This document shows positions 60,101 through 63,081 of a stretch of 64,000 bases of DNA, piece by piece; the first letter of the stretch is position 1, and each line of letters begins with the position of its first letter. The translations under genes and the position numbers were made by a program. The stretch lies in assembly GCA_026874595.1 (NCBI GenBank), contig CM049315.1, positions 3,282,664-3,346,663 of the forward strand, given 5' to 3'. The notes beneath the pieces were generated by a model that was given only the letters and a program-made list of their open reading frames with translations, had not been told where the DNA came from and searched no databases. The DNA comes from Sipunculus nudus (lineage: Eukaryota > Annelida > Sipuncula > Golfingiida > Sipunculidae).

Positions 60101-62848
60101 ATATATTGTATAACTATTTGTTACCTATGTATGTGCCAGAAATTATGTCAATATTGTGTAATATGTAGACGTGGTGGGCATCAATATAATGTACCTTGTC
60201 AAGACCTAAGAGATATCATGTCATACAGTCACAATTCATAGGGACCCCTATTATTTTTAATATTCATCAATGACATCACAGAAAACATAGTAAGTAATAT
60301 TAGATTATTCGCTGATGATACAATGTTTTATCTCACCATAGAAAATCCATCATTAGCAGCAAAAATATTAAACAATGACTTGGATAAAATATTTAAATGG
60401 TCCATAAAATGGTTAGTCACTTTTAACGCAAAAAAAAAAACAAATCCTTAATATTTTCATCTAAATCATCTAAAACTACTCACCCAGACCTATATTTAAA
60501 TGGCATTAAAATAGATAAATTTAACAGTCACAAACATCTAGGATTAACATTCAGAAAGGACTGTAAATGGAATGATCACATAGAAAATATTAAAGCCAAA
60601 GCAAACTCTAAAGTATTAATACTAAGCAAACTGAAATATATGCTTGATAGGAAAACTCTTGAAAACATATACTTCATTTATATAAGGCCAATATTGGAAT
60701 ATAGCAATGTTGTGTGGTGTAACTGCACACAAGAGCAAAGTGATACATTGGAGGCAGTGCAGCTACAAGCTGCCAGGATTGTGACAGGCTGTGTCAGAGG
60801 AACTAGCCATGCCAAACTATACAAAGAAACAGGCTGGCCCCAATTAAAAAAACGTAGGGAAAACTCTGTGGTCATCCAACTACACAAAATGTTAAAACAA
60901 GAAACTCCAAAGTACCTTTACCTTCTATTACCTCCACCAAGAAACTATACCTTTAATACAAGGTCAAGTGCTCTACTCAATATACAAAACATTTTCTCTA
61001 GAACAGAGCTGTACTACAACTCATTCCTACCAAAATCTATACGACTATGGAACAAACTAGATGATAGACTTAAACACTGCCAGACCAGTAAATTGCTAAA
61101 AAAATAATATATCAAGAGAAATTGCTAAAAACAAACCACCTAAATATTATAATTCAGGATCAAGAAGAGCCCAGATATTCACACACGGCTAAGAACACAG
61201 TGCAGTAATCTAAACCATGATTTATATAGAAGACACTTATCAAACGATTCAAAATGCCAATGTGGATTCGAAACAGAAAACGCAGAACATTACTTACTGC
61301 AGTGTCATCTCCATGTCAACTCTAGAAGTAAACATCTCCCCCTAAATATACCTGTAGAAGAACTTCTTTATGGAAATCCCTATGCAAGCCACATCAGAAA
61401 TGAAGAAATTTTTGAAGCAGTATCTTCATACATAGAAGACACAAAAAGGTTCAAAATATAATATTCCCCACCATATTTTCCCCTAAAAGTGATATTCATA
61501 ATTCATAGTCCTAATATACTAGGACCTGAAACAAAAATGAAACAAAAACAATTTTAAATACTTGTCTTCCAAATAATTAATTAAATTTAAAAAAAAGAAT
61601 AAATGAACAATTTCTTCCATTCTTACTTAGAAAATTTACAACTTGCCTTCACTTACCCAACATCCATACCACCCTACCTCACCTAAACTCAATCACATCC
61701 AAACACTCTGAATACTGCCATCGTATATTGTTAATGGAAACATTCGGGAGAGAGTCGAGGTAAGCTTTAAGTAGCTTGCACTTAATCCCACCGATGCTTG
61801 TATTATGTGATTTAGATGTGCATATTCAGTATCAATAAAATATCTAAAACAAAAACAATTCATAAATCCCCTCTTCCGCATAGTTAATCATAACATTATA
61901 TCTGTCAAATTGAAATCTTGTGGACTTCCATACACTATACATCCTTCAACAAATAGCCTTATCATCATTCTACCACTGCTTAGTGTACTGTCATTGCATT
62001 CATATTTGCTCAAATATATCGCTATTTTCAACAGCTCCAAAATAAATAAAAAATAAACCACTATATTTACTCCATTTAAGTCCATCAGTCAGGTAAATTC
62101 ATACATCATTTACTAACATATTACAATATATTCCTTTATAATAGCCTAACATGTCCATGATATTCATAAGGTTTGTCTACTAAATATAGTATCACAATGG
62201 TGATACATCAATAGTCCAATCATGATCAGCTGAGCGCAGTGACCCATGGGTCCCTTGTTTTAAATCAGGATGACTCCGGGACACATTCCAGGTAACATTG
62301 GGACTCATCCAGGTGATATCAGCATTGTGTGAGCCAGCCTAAAGAAAATTTCAACAATAATTAAAAATCTGACAGCAAAGCAGTGTGCCAGTTGATGTTA
62401 TAGTCCCAGCCAGAGCTAAACAAACATTTACTGCAGGGAAAGTGTGTTTGTTGCTGGTGACTTGATTGCATATAAGATTTTAGGGCAATGATATTTGGAC
62501 CTCATGCTTGATATAACCACGAGGCATTATTAAGTCCACATCAAAGTCATCTACATGAGTTACCTCATAACTCAAGGTTATTTCATTTTAGGAAGAAAAT
62601 AGTGTCATCTTTCATTTTGGCCTGGGACAACTTTTTCTTGTTAGAATGATTAAATCTCTCAATGCAAGCTGCACAATGTTTAATAGCAAGGTTTTCACTT
62701 CAGGAGACCTGCGAGGCCGATAACTAATGGCACATCAGACGGGGACTCCACCTCGCCAGGTAGTTCAGGGAGATCATCAGACACCAGTAAAAGGAGATCG
62801 GCCAGTGTTGCTCAGGCCATCGAACAACAGGGCAAGTCCAGTAGCACA
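12083..62848 (+). CDS. PDS5: PDS5 cohesin-associated HEAT-repeat protein, 33 coding exons, 3' end outside window
   Basis: The joined exons read 1437 codons without a stop. The product resembles vertebrate PDS5A/PDS5B along its whole length, the family that binds the cohesin ring on chromosomes and, with WAPL, sororin and acetyltransferases, controls release and maintenance of sister-chromatid cohesion in the nucleus. Seen directly: APEAPYT at residues 89-95 (the family's conserved APDAP-like motif), LASEFFLDH and DVRLLVACC helices (about 60-80), HEAT-type helices to about residue 1115, and a basic low-complexity tail from about 1116 with AT-hook-like cores (RGRP 1176-1179; AGRP near 1250 and 1387). 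Exon phases agree at every junction. All introns are GT-AG except intron 26 (GC-AG). The stop codon is not in the window. Vertebrates have two paralogues; this looks like the single invertebrate type. The family assignment is near certain; individual junctions could be off by a few bases. Confidence 0.96.
12322..13385. repeat. Intron 1 repeat, possibly a further Helentron-like subfamily
   Basis: It starts with AAGCTC, and 25 bases later its complement GAGCTT closes a hairpin; then comes GTCGGCGGCGTCTG, a layout like the A family start. The interior has units of about 130 bp ('gaggtcaccagcctactttatggtgtt', 'taatggattttcatt'). A C homopolymer sits at 12482-12502. The 3' end is unclear. Confidence 0.4.
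13775..13975 (+). CDS. PDS5: PDS5 coding exon 2
   Basis: Encodes residues 35-101 ([15 protein letters not shown] to TDTVQLK), acceptor tttacag, donor gtaaaa, phase 0-0. It holds the best conserved N-terminal block: [28 protein letters not shown] and APEAPYT. In PDS5 structures this region begins the HEAT array and lies near the WAPL/sororin-binding surface (family knowledge). Confidence 0.96.
13976..15008. other. PDS5 intron 2, no feature recognised
   Basis: Unique-looking AT-rich intron. A T-rich tract of 10-12 bases precedes the exon 3 acceptor. Confidence 0.5.
15009..15095 (+). CDS. PDS5: PDS5 coding exon 3
   Basis: Encodes residues 102-130 ([18 protein letters not shown] to FKRYFYLLE), phase 0-0. 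The acceptor follows a T-rich tract and ttttgcag; the donor is gttagt. RGLEDT and RYFYLLE are hallmark PDS5 segments. Confidence 0.95.
15505..15602 (+). CDS. PDS5: PDS5 coding exon 4
   Basis: Encodes residues 131-163 ([16 protein letters not shown] to LFRLFFSIV), starting in phase 0 and ending with two bases of a split codon at gtaaat. [14 protein letters not shown] aligns with the vertebrate AWVKSYNICFELED segment. Confidence 0.95.
15977..16310 (+). pseudogene. Degenerate tandem copies of the 5' half of PDS5 exon 5
   Basis: Copy a (15979-16050) keeps an acceptor-like gtagcAG and then reads in the exon 5 frame [20 protein letters not shown], against [20 protein letters not shown] in the real exon. 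Copies b and c (about 16150-16260 and 16255-16310) keep phrases such as AACCATGTGAAGAACAT and TTGTTAGACATGGTGTC but are frame-broken. None has the second half of the exon. Confidence 0.75.
16347..16473 (+). CDS. PDS5: PDS5 coding exon 5
   Basis: Completes the split Ser and encodes residues to 205 ([15 protein letters not shown] to IIEPHK), ending in phase 0 at gtgtgt. [25 protein letters not shown] matches the family. Degenerate copies of its 5' half lie just upstream in intron 4 and are listed separately. Confidence 0.94.
16865..16945 (+). CDS. PDS5: PDS5 coding exon 6
   Basis: Encodes residues 206-232 ([18 protein letters not shown] to AIEPYIQM), phase 0-0. The acceptor follows a long T run; the donor is gttggt. 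[19 protein letters not shown] matches the vertebrate YDLAKALLKRTAQAIEPYI. Confidence 0.95.
16946..18710. other. PDS5 intron 6, no feature firmly recognised
   Basis: Contains facing motifs GCCTTTCTGCC (about 17053) and GCAGAAAGGCA (about 18289) that could be ends of an old DNA element of about 1.25 kb, but I see no convincing target duplication. Otherwise AT-rich intron. Confidence 0.3.
18711..18851 (+). CDS. PDS5: PDS5 coding exon 7
   Basis: Encodes residues 233-279 ([18 protein letters not shown] to LPQLEFKLK), phase 0-0, acceptor cttttgtcag, donor gtaaga. The MLGKT and LPQLEFKLK blocks are almost invariant in PDS5 proteins. Confidence 0.96.
19003..19066 (+). other. tRNA-like relic in intron 7
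   Basis: GGCTCAGTGGTAGAGG resembles a box A and D-arm, CTTC...GAAG could form an anticodon stem, and TTTGATTGCC resembles a box B. The acceptor stem does not pair, so this is a decayed SINE head or tRNA pseudogene rather than a tRNA gene. Confidence 0.35.
19639..19754 (+). CDS. PDS5: PDS5 coding exon 8
   Basis: Encodes residues 280-318 ([15 protein letters not shown] to PLWNCYLGR), entering in phase 0 and leaving after two bases of the Arg codon at gtaagc. The [17 protein letters not shown] segment aligns with vertebrate MFGAKDSELASQNKPLW. Confidence 0.96.
20431..23848 (+). mobile_element. Helentron-like repeat A2, interrupted by Helitron B1
   Basis: Starts AGCTCAGCTGACTATAAGTC after a T run. 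The 3' terminus near 23816-23848 reads AGCTGGGCGCC then GACCCATGGGTC (upstream palindrome) and CTTTGTT. Without the B1 insert (21746-23285) it is 1878 bp, matching A5 (1885 bp) which lacks B1. Non-coding. Confidence 0.7.
21746..23285 (+). mobile_element. Non-autonomous Helitron B1
   Basis: Starts TCCGCCAAAACAGAG with a hairpin partner TTTTGCGGA. Ends with stem GTAGTC-cccttgtc-GACTAC class hairpin, a short spacer and CTAG followed by T. The inside holds four tandem units of 280 bp, each with the palindrome AGGTGGCGCCACCT. The A5 copy at about 52016 shows the site without the insert. No Rep/helicase coding. Confidence 0.7.
23849..24452 (+). mobile_element. 3' fragment of an A3-type Helentron-like repeat
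   Basis: Matches the 3' 400-600 bp of A3 ('attctggattctcaacac' to the terminus) and ends CAGCTGAGCGCTG, palindrome GACCCATGGGTC, CCTTGTT. It directly follows the 3' end of A2, giving two family 3' termini in a row. Confidence 0.6.
24807..24901 (+). CDS. PDS5: PDS5 coding exon 9
   Basis: Completes the Arg codon and encodes residues to 349 ([19 protein letters not shown] to LVADFT), plus one base of the next codon. Acceptor ttctcag, donor gtaact. It follows the 5-kb repeat-filled intron 8 and precedes the intron with the 36-bp minisatellite. Confidence 0.95.
25116..25727 (+). repeat. 36-bp minisatellite, 17 units, in PDS5 intron 9
   Basis: Seventeen near-identical units of CATAACCTGTCAGGAGGAAA plus 16 further bases. 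Because 36 is a multiple of three, both strands stay open: [12 protein letters not shown] repeats on the plus strand and [12 protein letters not shown] repeats on the minus strand. It lies between exons 9 and 10. Neither frame has coding support. Confidence 0.95.
26099..26244 (+). CDS. PDS5: PDS5 coding exon 10
   Basis: Completes a Glu codon and encodes residues to 398 ([18 protein letters not shown] to NRTLDKK), ending in phase 0 at gtacag. [13 protein letters not shown] and ERTLDK-like NRTLDKK are strong PDS5 signatures. Confidence 0.96.
26460..26575 (+). mobile_element. SINE 3' fragment in intron 10
   Basis: Diverged copy of the tail of the SINE at 7917-8355: CACATATTCCTAGGCCTAAA, then TTCTGCAGAT, AAGCATTAAAAA, AGGCAGTTGCCTCCAC and an A-rich end. 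Confidence 0.6.
26627..26778 (+). CDS. PDS5: PDS5 coding exon 11
   Basis: Encodes residues 399-449 ([18 protein letters not shown] to YYQPNVED plus AA of Lys). Phase 0 in, two bases out at gtacgt. [13 protein letters not shown] and [12 protein letters not shown] match the family. Confidence 0.96.
27533..27646 (+). CDS. PDS5: PDS5 coding exon 12
   Basis: Completes Lys and encodes [18 protein letters not shown] to VDPHAV plus AA of the next Lys (residues 449-487). Acceptor tgtttcag, donor gtaagt. [16 protein letters not shown] aligns with LVERIFAQYMVPHNLE of vertebrates. Confidence 0.95.
28021..28584 (+). repeat. 63-bp minisatellite, nine units, in PDS5 intron 12
   Basis: Units begin CGAGGCCAAGGACTCAATCC and recur every 63 bp (28021, 28084 ... 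28525) with few substitutions. The length is a multiple of three, so two plus-strand frames stay open for 180 codons. It lies just upstream of microexon 13. Confidence 0.95.
28672..28704 (+). CDS. PDS5: PDS5 coding exon 13 (33-nt microexon)
   Basis: Only 33 bases: it completes Lys and encodes [10 protein letters not shown] plus AA of Asn (residues 487-498). Acceptor ctttgcag, donor gtaagt. The peptide aligns with the vertebrate KALNEMWKCQ block, so the small size is real rather than a fragment. The Helentron-like element at 28920-31276 occupies most of the following intron. Confidence 0.92.
28920..31276 (+). mobile_element. Helentron-like repeat A3, apparently complete
   Basis: A 2357-bp copy from AGCTCAGCTGACTATAAGTC to CAGCTGAGCGTCATGACCCA, TAGGTC and CCTTGTT. 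The 9-base GCTCAGCTG near the 5' end is repeated inverted (CAGCTGAGC) about 32 bases before the 3' end, followed by a palindromic stem. Asymmetric inverted repeats with a terminal 3' hairpin and T-rich insertion sites match Helentron (Helitron2) structure. No open frame of note. Confidence 0.65.
31712..31806 (+). CDS. PDS5: PDS5 coding exon 14
   Basis: Encodes residues 498-530 ([18 protein letters not shown] to KITQLS plus one base). Acceptor tttaacag, donor gtgagt. Similarity to vertebrates is weaker here but length and phase fit. SARV in vertebrates and NARV here share the split codon. Confidence 0.93.
32447..32586 (+). CDS. PDS5: PDS5 coding exon 15
   Basis: Completes Arg and encodes residues to 576 ([19 protein letters not shown] to CKRAEDCV), phase 0 out at gtgagt. 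LPDPGKAQDFMKKF and LVSPTCSCKQAEGCV of vertebrates align with [15 protein letters not shown] and [15 protein letters not shown]. Confidence 0.96.
33062..33271 (+). CDS. PDS5: PDS5 coding exon 16
   Basis: Encodes residues 577-646 ([17 protein letters not shown] to [10 protein letters not shown]), phase 0-0. The acceptor is tttttaacag; the donor gtctgt is unusual in its third base but keeps [16 protein letters not shown] is highly conserved. Confidence 0.96.
33934..34024 (+). CDS. PDS5: PDS5 coding exon 17, with its 3' edge tandemly repeated downstream
   Basis: Encodes residues 647-677 ([16 protein letters not shown] to LKHDDDIV plus one base) and ends at gtgagt. The last 31 bases and the donor are the first unit of an eight-copy array running to 34386. 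The first GTGAGT is taken as the real donor because reading on to the second copy meets an in-frame TGA. Confidence 0.94.
33994..34386 (+). repeat. Eight-copy array of the exon 17 3' edge and 5' splice site
   Basis: Units of 50-53 bp start ACATTCCTGAAACA at 33994, 34046, 34096, 34148, 34200, 34253, 34304 and 34356. The first is the real exon end. Units at 34046 and 34304 also keep GTAGgtgagt; the others read gtaggagag, gtagggga or gtagggaag. A detached copy lies at 34997-35043. Confidence 0.95.
35580..35649 (+). CDS. PDS5: PDS5 coding exon 18
   Basis: Encodes [19 protein letters not shown] to PNIY plus two bases of Thr (residues 677-700). Acceptor gtgtttcag, donor gtaagt. Aligns with EAALQIFKNTGSKIEEDFPHI of vertebrates. 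Confidence 0.94.
36057..36180 (+). CDS. PDS5: PDS5 coding exon 19
   Basis: Completes Thr and encodes [20 protein letters not shown] to [10 protein letters not shown] (residues 700-741), phase 0 out at gtcagt. [13 protein letters not shown] matches vertebrate QAKYAIHCIHAIF. Confidence 0.95.
36732..36887 (+). CDS. PDS5: PDS5 coding exon 20
   Basis: Encodes residues 742-793 ([18 protein letters not shown] to VKELLMQDR), phase 0-0, acceptor tgttgcag, donor gtaaga. [31 protein letters not shown] aligns over its length with vertebrate PDS5. Confidence 0.96.
37484..37552 (+). CDS. PDS5: PDS5 coding exon 21
   Basis: Encodes residues 794-816 ([20 protein letters not shown] to AK), 69 bases, phase 0-0, acceptor gtgttacag, donor gttggt. 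It corresponds to the variable linker before the conserved IQAMKLM block; LVSEETRAK parallels vertebrate EVSPETMVK. Confidence 0.93.
38386..38522 (+). CDS. PDS5: PDS5 coding exon 22
   Basis: Encodes residues 817-862 ([19 protein letters not shown] to MERSRI plus two bases). Acceptor ggttgcag, donor gtgcgt. WLVGMKSN and [12 protein letters not shown] are strong PDS5 signatures. Confidence 0.96.
39055..39178 (+). CDS. PDS5: PDS5 coding exon 23
   Basis: Completes a Cys codon and encodes [20 protein letters not shown] to ALAYLIN (residues 862-903), phase 0 out at gtaagt. The vertebrate counterpart is [22 protein letters not shown]. Confidence 0.96.
40049..40253 (+). CDS. PDS5: PDS5 coding exon 24, with its 3' edge repeated downstream
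   Basis: Encodes residues 904-972 ([20 protein letters not shown] to CLKQQNLPN plus one base), acceptor tatttcag, donor gtaagt. [20 protein letters not shown] matches vertebrate KERRAHARQCLVKNINVRRE. About seven degenerate copies of its last 30 bases and donor follow it to about 40550. Confidence 0.95.
40224..40550 (+). repeat. Degenerate array of the exon 24 3' edge and 5' splice site
   Basis: About seven units of 45-50 bp repeat GTGCTTAAAACAGCAGAAC, CCAAATA and gtaagtgtcctc. The first unit is the true exon end. Strong donor-like sites survive at about 40387 (gtaagtgtcctc) and 40433 (gtaagtcttctc). Confidence 0.85.
40575..40676 (+). repeat. Two-copy duplication of the exon 25 acceptor
   Basis: Two 51-bp units, each a short ACTG-start, ATACA/CATAAAGCTGTTTT, TGTGTTTCAG or TGTATTGCAG, then GTGAGCTGTGT or GTAAATTGTAC. 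Both contain a usable pyrimidine tract plus AG, exactly 51 nt apart. Confidence 0.85.
40667..40781 (+). CDS. PDS5: PDS5 coding exon 25, acceptor duplicated 51 nt upstream
   Basis: Encodes [19 protein letters not shown] to SLKSIK plus two bases (residues 972-1010). The acceptor attgcag at 40666 gives the length expected from vertebrate [24 protein letters not shown] sister acceptor (tttcag, 40611-40615) 51 nt upstream is in frame and would add 17 residues beginning ELCTDIHHK. Confidence 0.93.
41158..41290 (+). CDS. PDS5: PDS5 coding exon 26, followed by a GC donor
   Basis: Encodes [21 protein letters not shown] to NETINH (residues 1010-1054), phase 0 out. [13 protein letters not shown] and [13 protein letters not shown] match vertebrate CLWFVLEILMAKN and [13 protein letters not shown]. 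The only donor that keeps frame with the KLYAVCD exon is CAT|gcaagt, a GC donor. Confidence 0.93.
42169..42351 (+). CDS. PDS5: PDS5 coding exon 27
   Basis: Encodes residues 1055-1115 ([17 protein letters not shown] to LAVAALAK), phase 0-0, acceptor gtgtttcag, donor gtatgg. [22 protein letters not shown] aligns with VLPARFFTQPDKNFSNTKNYLP; this is the last strongly conserved block before the tail. Confidence 0.96.
42927..43095 (+). CDS. PDS5: PDS5 coding exon 28 (start of disordered tail)
   Basis: Encodes [18 protein letters not shown] to ATSRTGA (residues 1116-1172) with one base over, donor gtgagg. Two AGs six bases apart (42926 and 42932) could both be used in frame. I chose the first because it restores a Phe before PGKKP, as in the vertebrate FFTPGKPK. 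The peptide is Pro/Ser/Thr-rich and probably unstructured. Confidence 0.82.
43650..43761 (+). CDS. PDS5: PDS5 coding exon 29 with AT-hook-like RGRP
   Basis: Encodes [19 protein letters not shown] to DQDQSD plus two bases (residues 1172-1209), acceptor taatttcag, donor gtgaga. TRGRPAG at 1175-1181 carries the RGRP core of an AT-hook, as in the tail of vertebrate PDS5B. Confidence 0.88.
44213..44507 (+). mobile_element. Short Helitron B2 (internally deleted)
   Basis: The first 230 bp match the start of B1/B3 (TACTATGTTTTTGACC, then a CCGCCGCCG tract and GGAGAACTCCTC). It then jumps to a 3' end with stem CACAGGG-aaaac-CCCTGTG, ten bases and CTAG followed by T, the canonical Helitron 3' end. Only 295 bp. 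Confidence 0.7.
44937..45190 (+). repeat. 43-bp minisatellite, six units, in intron 29
   Basis: Units starting CAGAATGACATCACAG recur exactly every 43 bp from 44937 to 45152, alternating GATGAACTACATACAG and GATTTACTGCATGCAG variants. It ends about 45 bp before the exon 30 acceptor. Confidence 0.92.
45237..45557 (+). CDS. PDS5: PDS5 coding exon 30, basic Ser/Lys/Arg tail
   Basis: At 321 bases the longest exon: [20 protein letters not shown] to KPGDSPNKS plus two bases (residues 1209-1316), acceptor cttttag, donor gtaaga. Rich in Lys, Arg and Ser. It contains KITDFV (1231-1236), an AGRPA core near 1250, and SPRQSPRKG and SLSRSRES stretches that look like phosphorylation sites. No folded domain is visible. 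Confidence 0.9.
45701..46262 (+). mobile_element. Solo LTR of an LTR retrotransposon
   Basis: 562 bp beginning TGTCAC and ending GTGACA, flanked by the 5-bp direct repeat CCCAC (45696-45700 and 46263-46267). Inside are GCCAATCAACG and a TATATAAT box (46073-46080). The TG...CA ends, inverted TGTCAC/GTGACA tips and 5-bp duplication fit an LTR; there is no internal coding or partner LTR nearby. The last 53 bp contain a duplicated TGTCACC...CTCTCTGGTGACA tip. Higher CpG content than its surroundings. Confidence 0.8.
47017..48345 (+). mobile_element. Non-autonomous Helitron B3, 3' end missing
   Basis: Starts TCCGCCAAAACAAAGTTTTG directly after an A, with the same 5' hairpin as B1, and follows B1 through several rounds of the 'tggtggcgccacctgc' repeat. 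It stops just after GACATCCATGCTGATATGC, where B1 continues to its hairpin and CTAG end. The exon 31 minisatellite begins about 70 bp later. Confidence 0.65.
48413..49308 (+). repeat. 27-copy 31/37-bp minisatellite ending at the exon 31 acceptor
   Basis: Units TTATGTTCAGTAGACCTTAT plus ACATCATCATC recur 27 times. In the left half 31- and 37-bp units (extra CTAAGA) largely alternate; the right half is 31 bp only. The 28th unit is TTATGTTTTAG|TAGGCC, the true splice acceptor and first six bases of exon 31. Confidence 0.93.
49309..49395 (+). CDS. PDS5: PDS5 coding exon 31, acceptor embedded in a minisatellite
   Basis: Encodes [19 protein letters not shown] to SQTK plus two bases (residues 1316-1345), donor gttggt. 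The acceptor (tgttttag) and first bases TAGGCC are the last unit of the 31-bp array at 48413-49308, whose units read tgttcagTAGACC. Ser/Arg/Lys-rich; no domain. Confidence 0.85.
50150..50281 (+). CDS. PDS5: PDS5 coding exon 32
   Basis: Encodes [19 protein letters not shown] to KPNVRRAG (residues 1345-1389), acceptor gcatcgtag, donor gtaagc after two bases of Gly. Serine-rich low complexity. An earlier AG (50110) was rejected because it gives an immediate TGA. Confidence 0.85.
52161..57640 (+). mobile_element. Helentron-like repeat A6, nested in A5 and carrying a TA-flanked element
   Basis: Starts AGCTCAGCTGACTATAAGTC after a T run and ends CAGCTGAGCGCCG ... CATGGGTCCCTTGTT at about 57640. 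A2 shows the uninterrupted sequence at its insertion point (about 23428), a T-rich site. It has a CT-rich microsatellite at 54685-54790 and the 1.5-kb TIR element at 55627-57154. Confidence 0.55.
55627..57154. mobile_element. Non-autonomous DNA element, CCGTAGATCCGCG inverted ends, TA duplication
   Basis: The inverted ends CCGTAGATCCGCGTTTTGC and GCAAAACGCGGATCTACGG are perfect over 19 bases and are flanked by TA on both sides. The sister repeat at about 60154-60164 reads tattgtgTAatatgtag with no insert, confirming the ends and the TA target. The 1528-bp inside is richer in CpG than its surroundings (several 'atggccgcac' phrases) and has no transposase. A TA target suggests a Tc1/mariner-like or similar mobilising enzyme. 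Confidence 0.85.
60241..61854 (+). mobile_element. 5'-truncated non-LTR retrotransposon (LINE) with 10-bp target duplication
   Basis: Flanked by ACAATTCATA at 60231-60240 and 61855-61864; the sister copy at about 57229-57245 shows the site without an insert. The element begins inside a reverse transcriptase domain and ends ATCAATAAAATATC with short A-rich tail. Being 5' truncated with a target duplication is the normal outcome of target-primed reverse transcription. Confidence 0.9.
60242..61461 (+). pseudogene. Broken LINE reverse transcriptase C-terminal half
   Basis: Reads [13 protein letters not shown] and the catalytic FADD box (60308-60319), then a long C-terminal region including [14 protein letters not shown] and [11 protein letters not shown], and ends with a cysteine-histidine motif (CQCG...EHYLLQC, about 61255-61311) typical of jockey/CR1-like elements. 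Frame is lost at an 11-A run (60430-60440) and at least twice more near 61100 and 61185, and the 5' two thirds is absent, so it is dead. Confidence 0.88.
62704..62848 (+). CDS. PDS5: PDS5 coding exon 33 (last one in the window)
   Basis: Completes Gly and encodes [18 protein letters not shown] to GKSSST (residues 1389-1437), phase 0 out at gtgagt. Joined to exon 32 it forms RRAGRPARP, an AT-hook-like core. It lies 12.4 kb after exon 32, but phase and composition fit the tail. The open frame ends at a donor, so at least one more exon lies beyond the window. Confidence 0.83.
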
Positions 62849-63081
62849 GTGAGTGATCTGTTAAAACATATTCCAACAGCTGGAATTGAAGATTATTAAA
62901 TTTTTTATTCCCAGAAAAAGACTATTGAATTTCAAAAGTTGTGATATTTTTAAAATGTTTAAAATTCATGAAATTATTTATTGAAGTGTTGAAATTCTTT
63001 CATTTGTGTTTTAGTCAGGTTAAGATAAACATAAGATACACTTGCCAAATTAAGTAGAAGTGGGTGTGAGAAATACTTGTT

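Larger units (their letters stand above)
58049..62262 (+). mobile_element. 3' part of another A-type Helentron-like repeat, interrupted by a LINE
   Basis: From about 58929 it repeats the segment at 54550-57640 (phrases AGTGTCTGGGTCAGGCTGGG and AATTACCAGAGAGCCT, a CT-rich microsatellite, CACCTGTGGA) and ends CAGCTGAGCGCAG, GACCCATGGGTC, CCTTGTT at 62262. A 5' start is not seen. C homopolymers lie at about 58493-58509 and 59649-59666. Confidence 0.5.
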
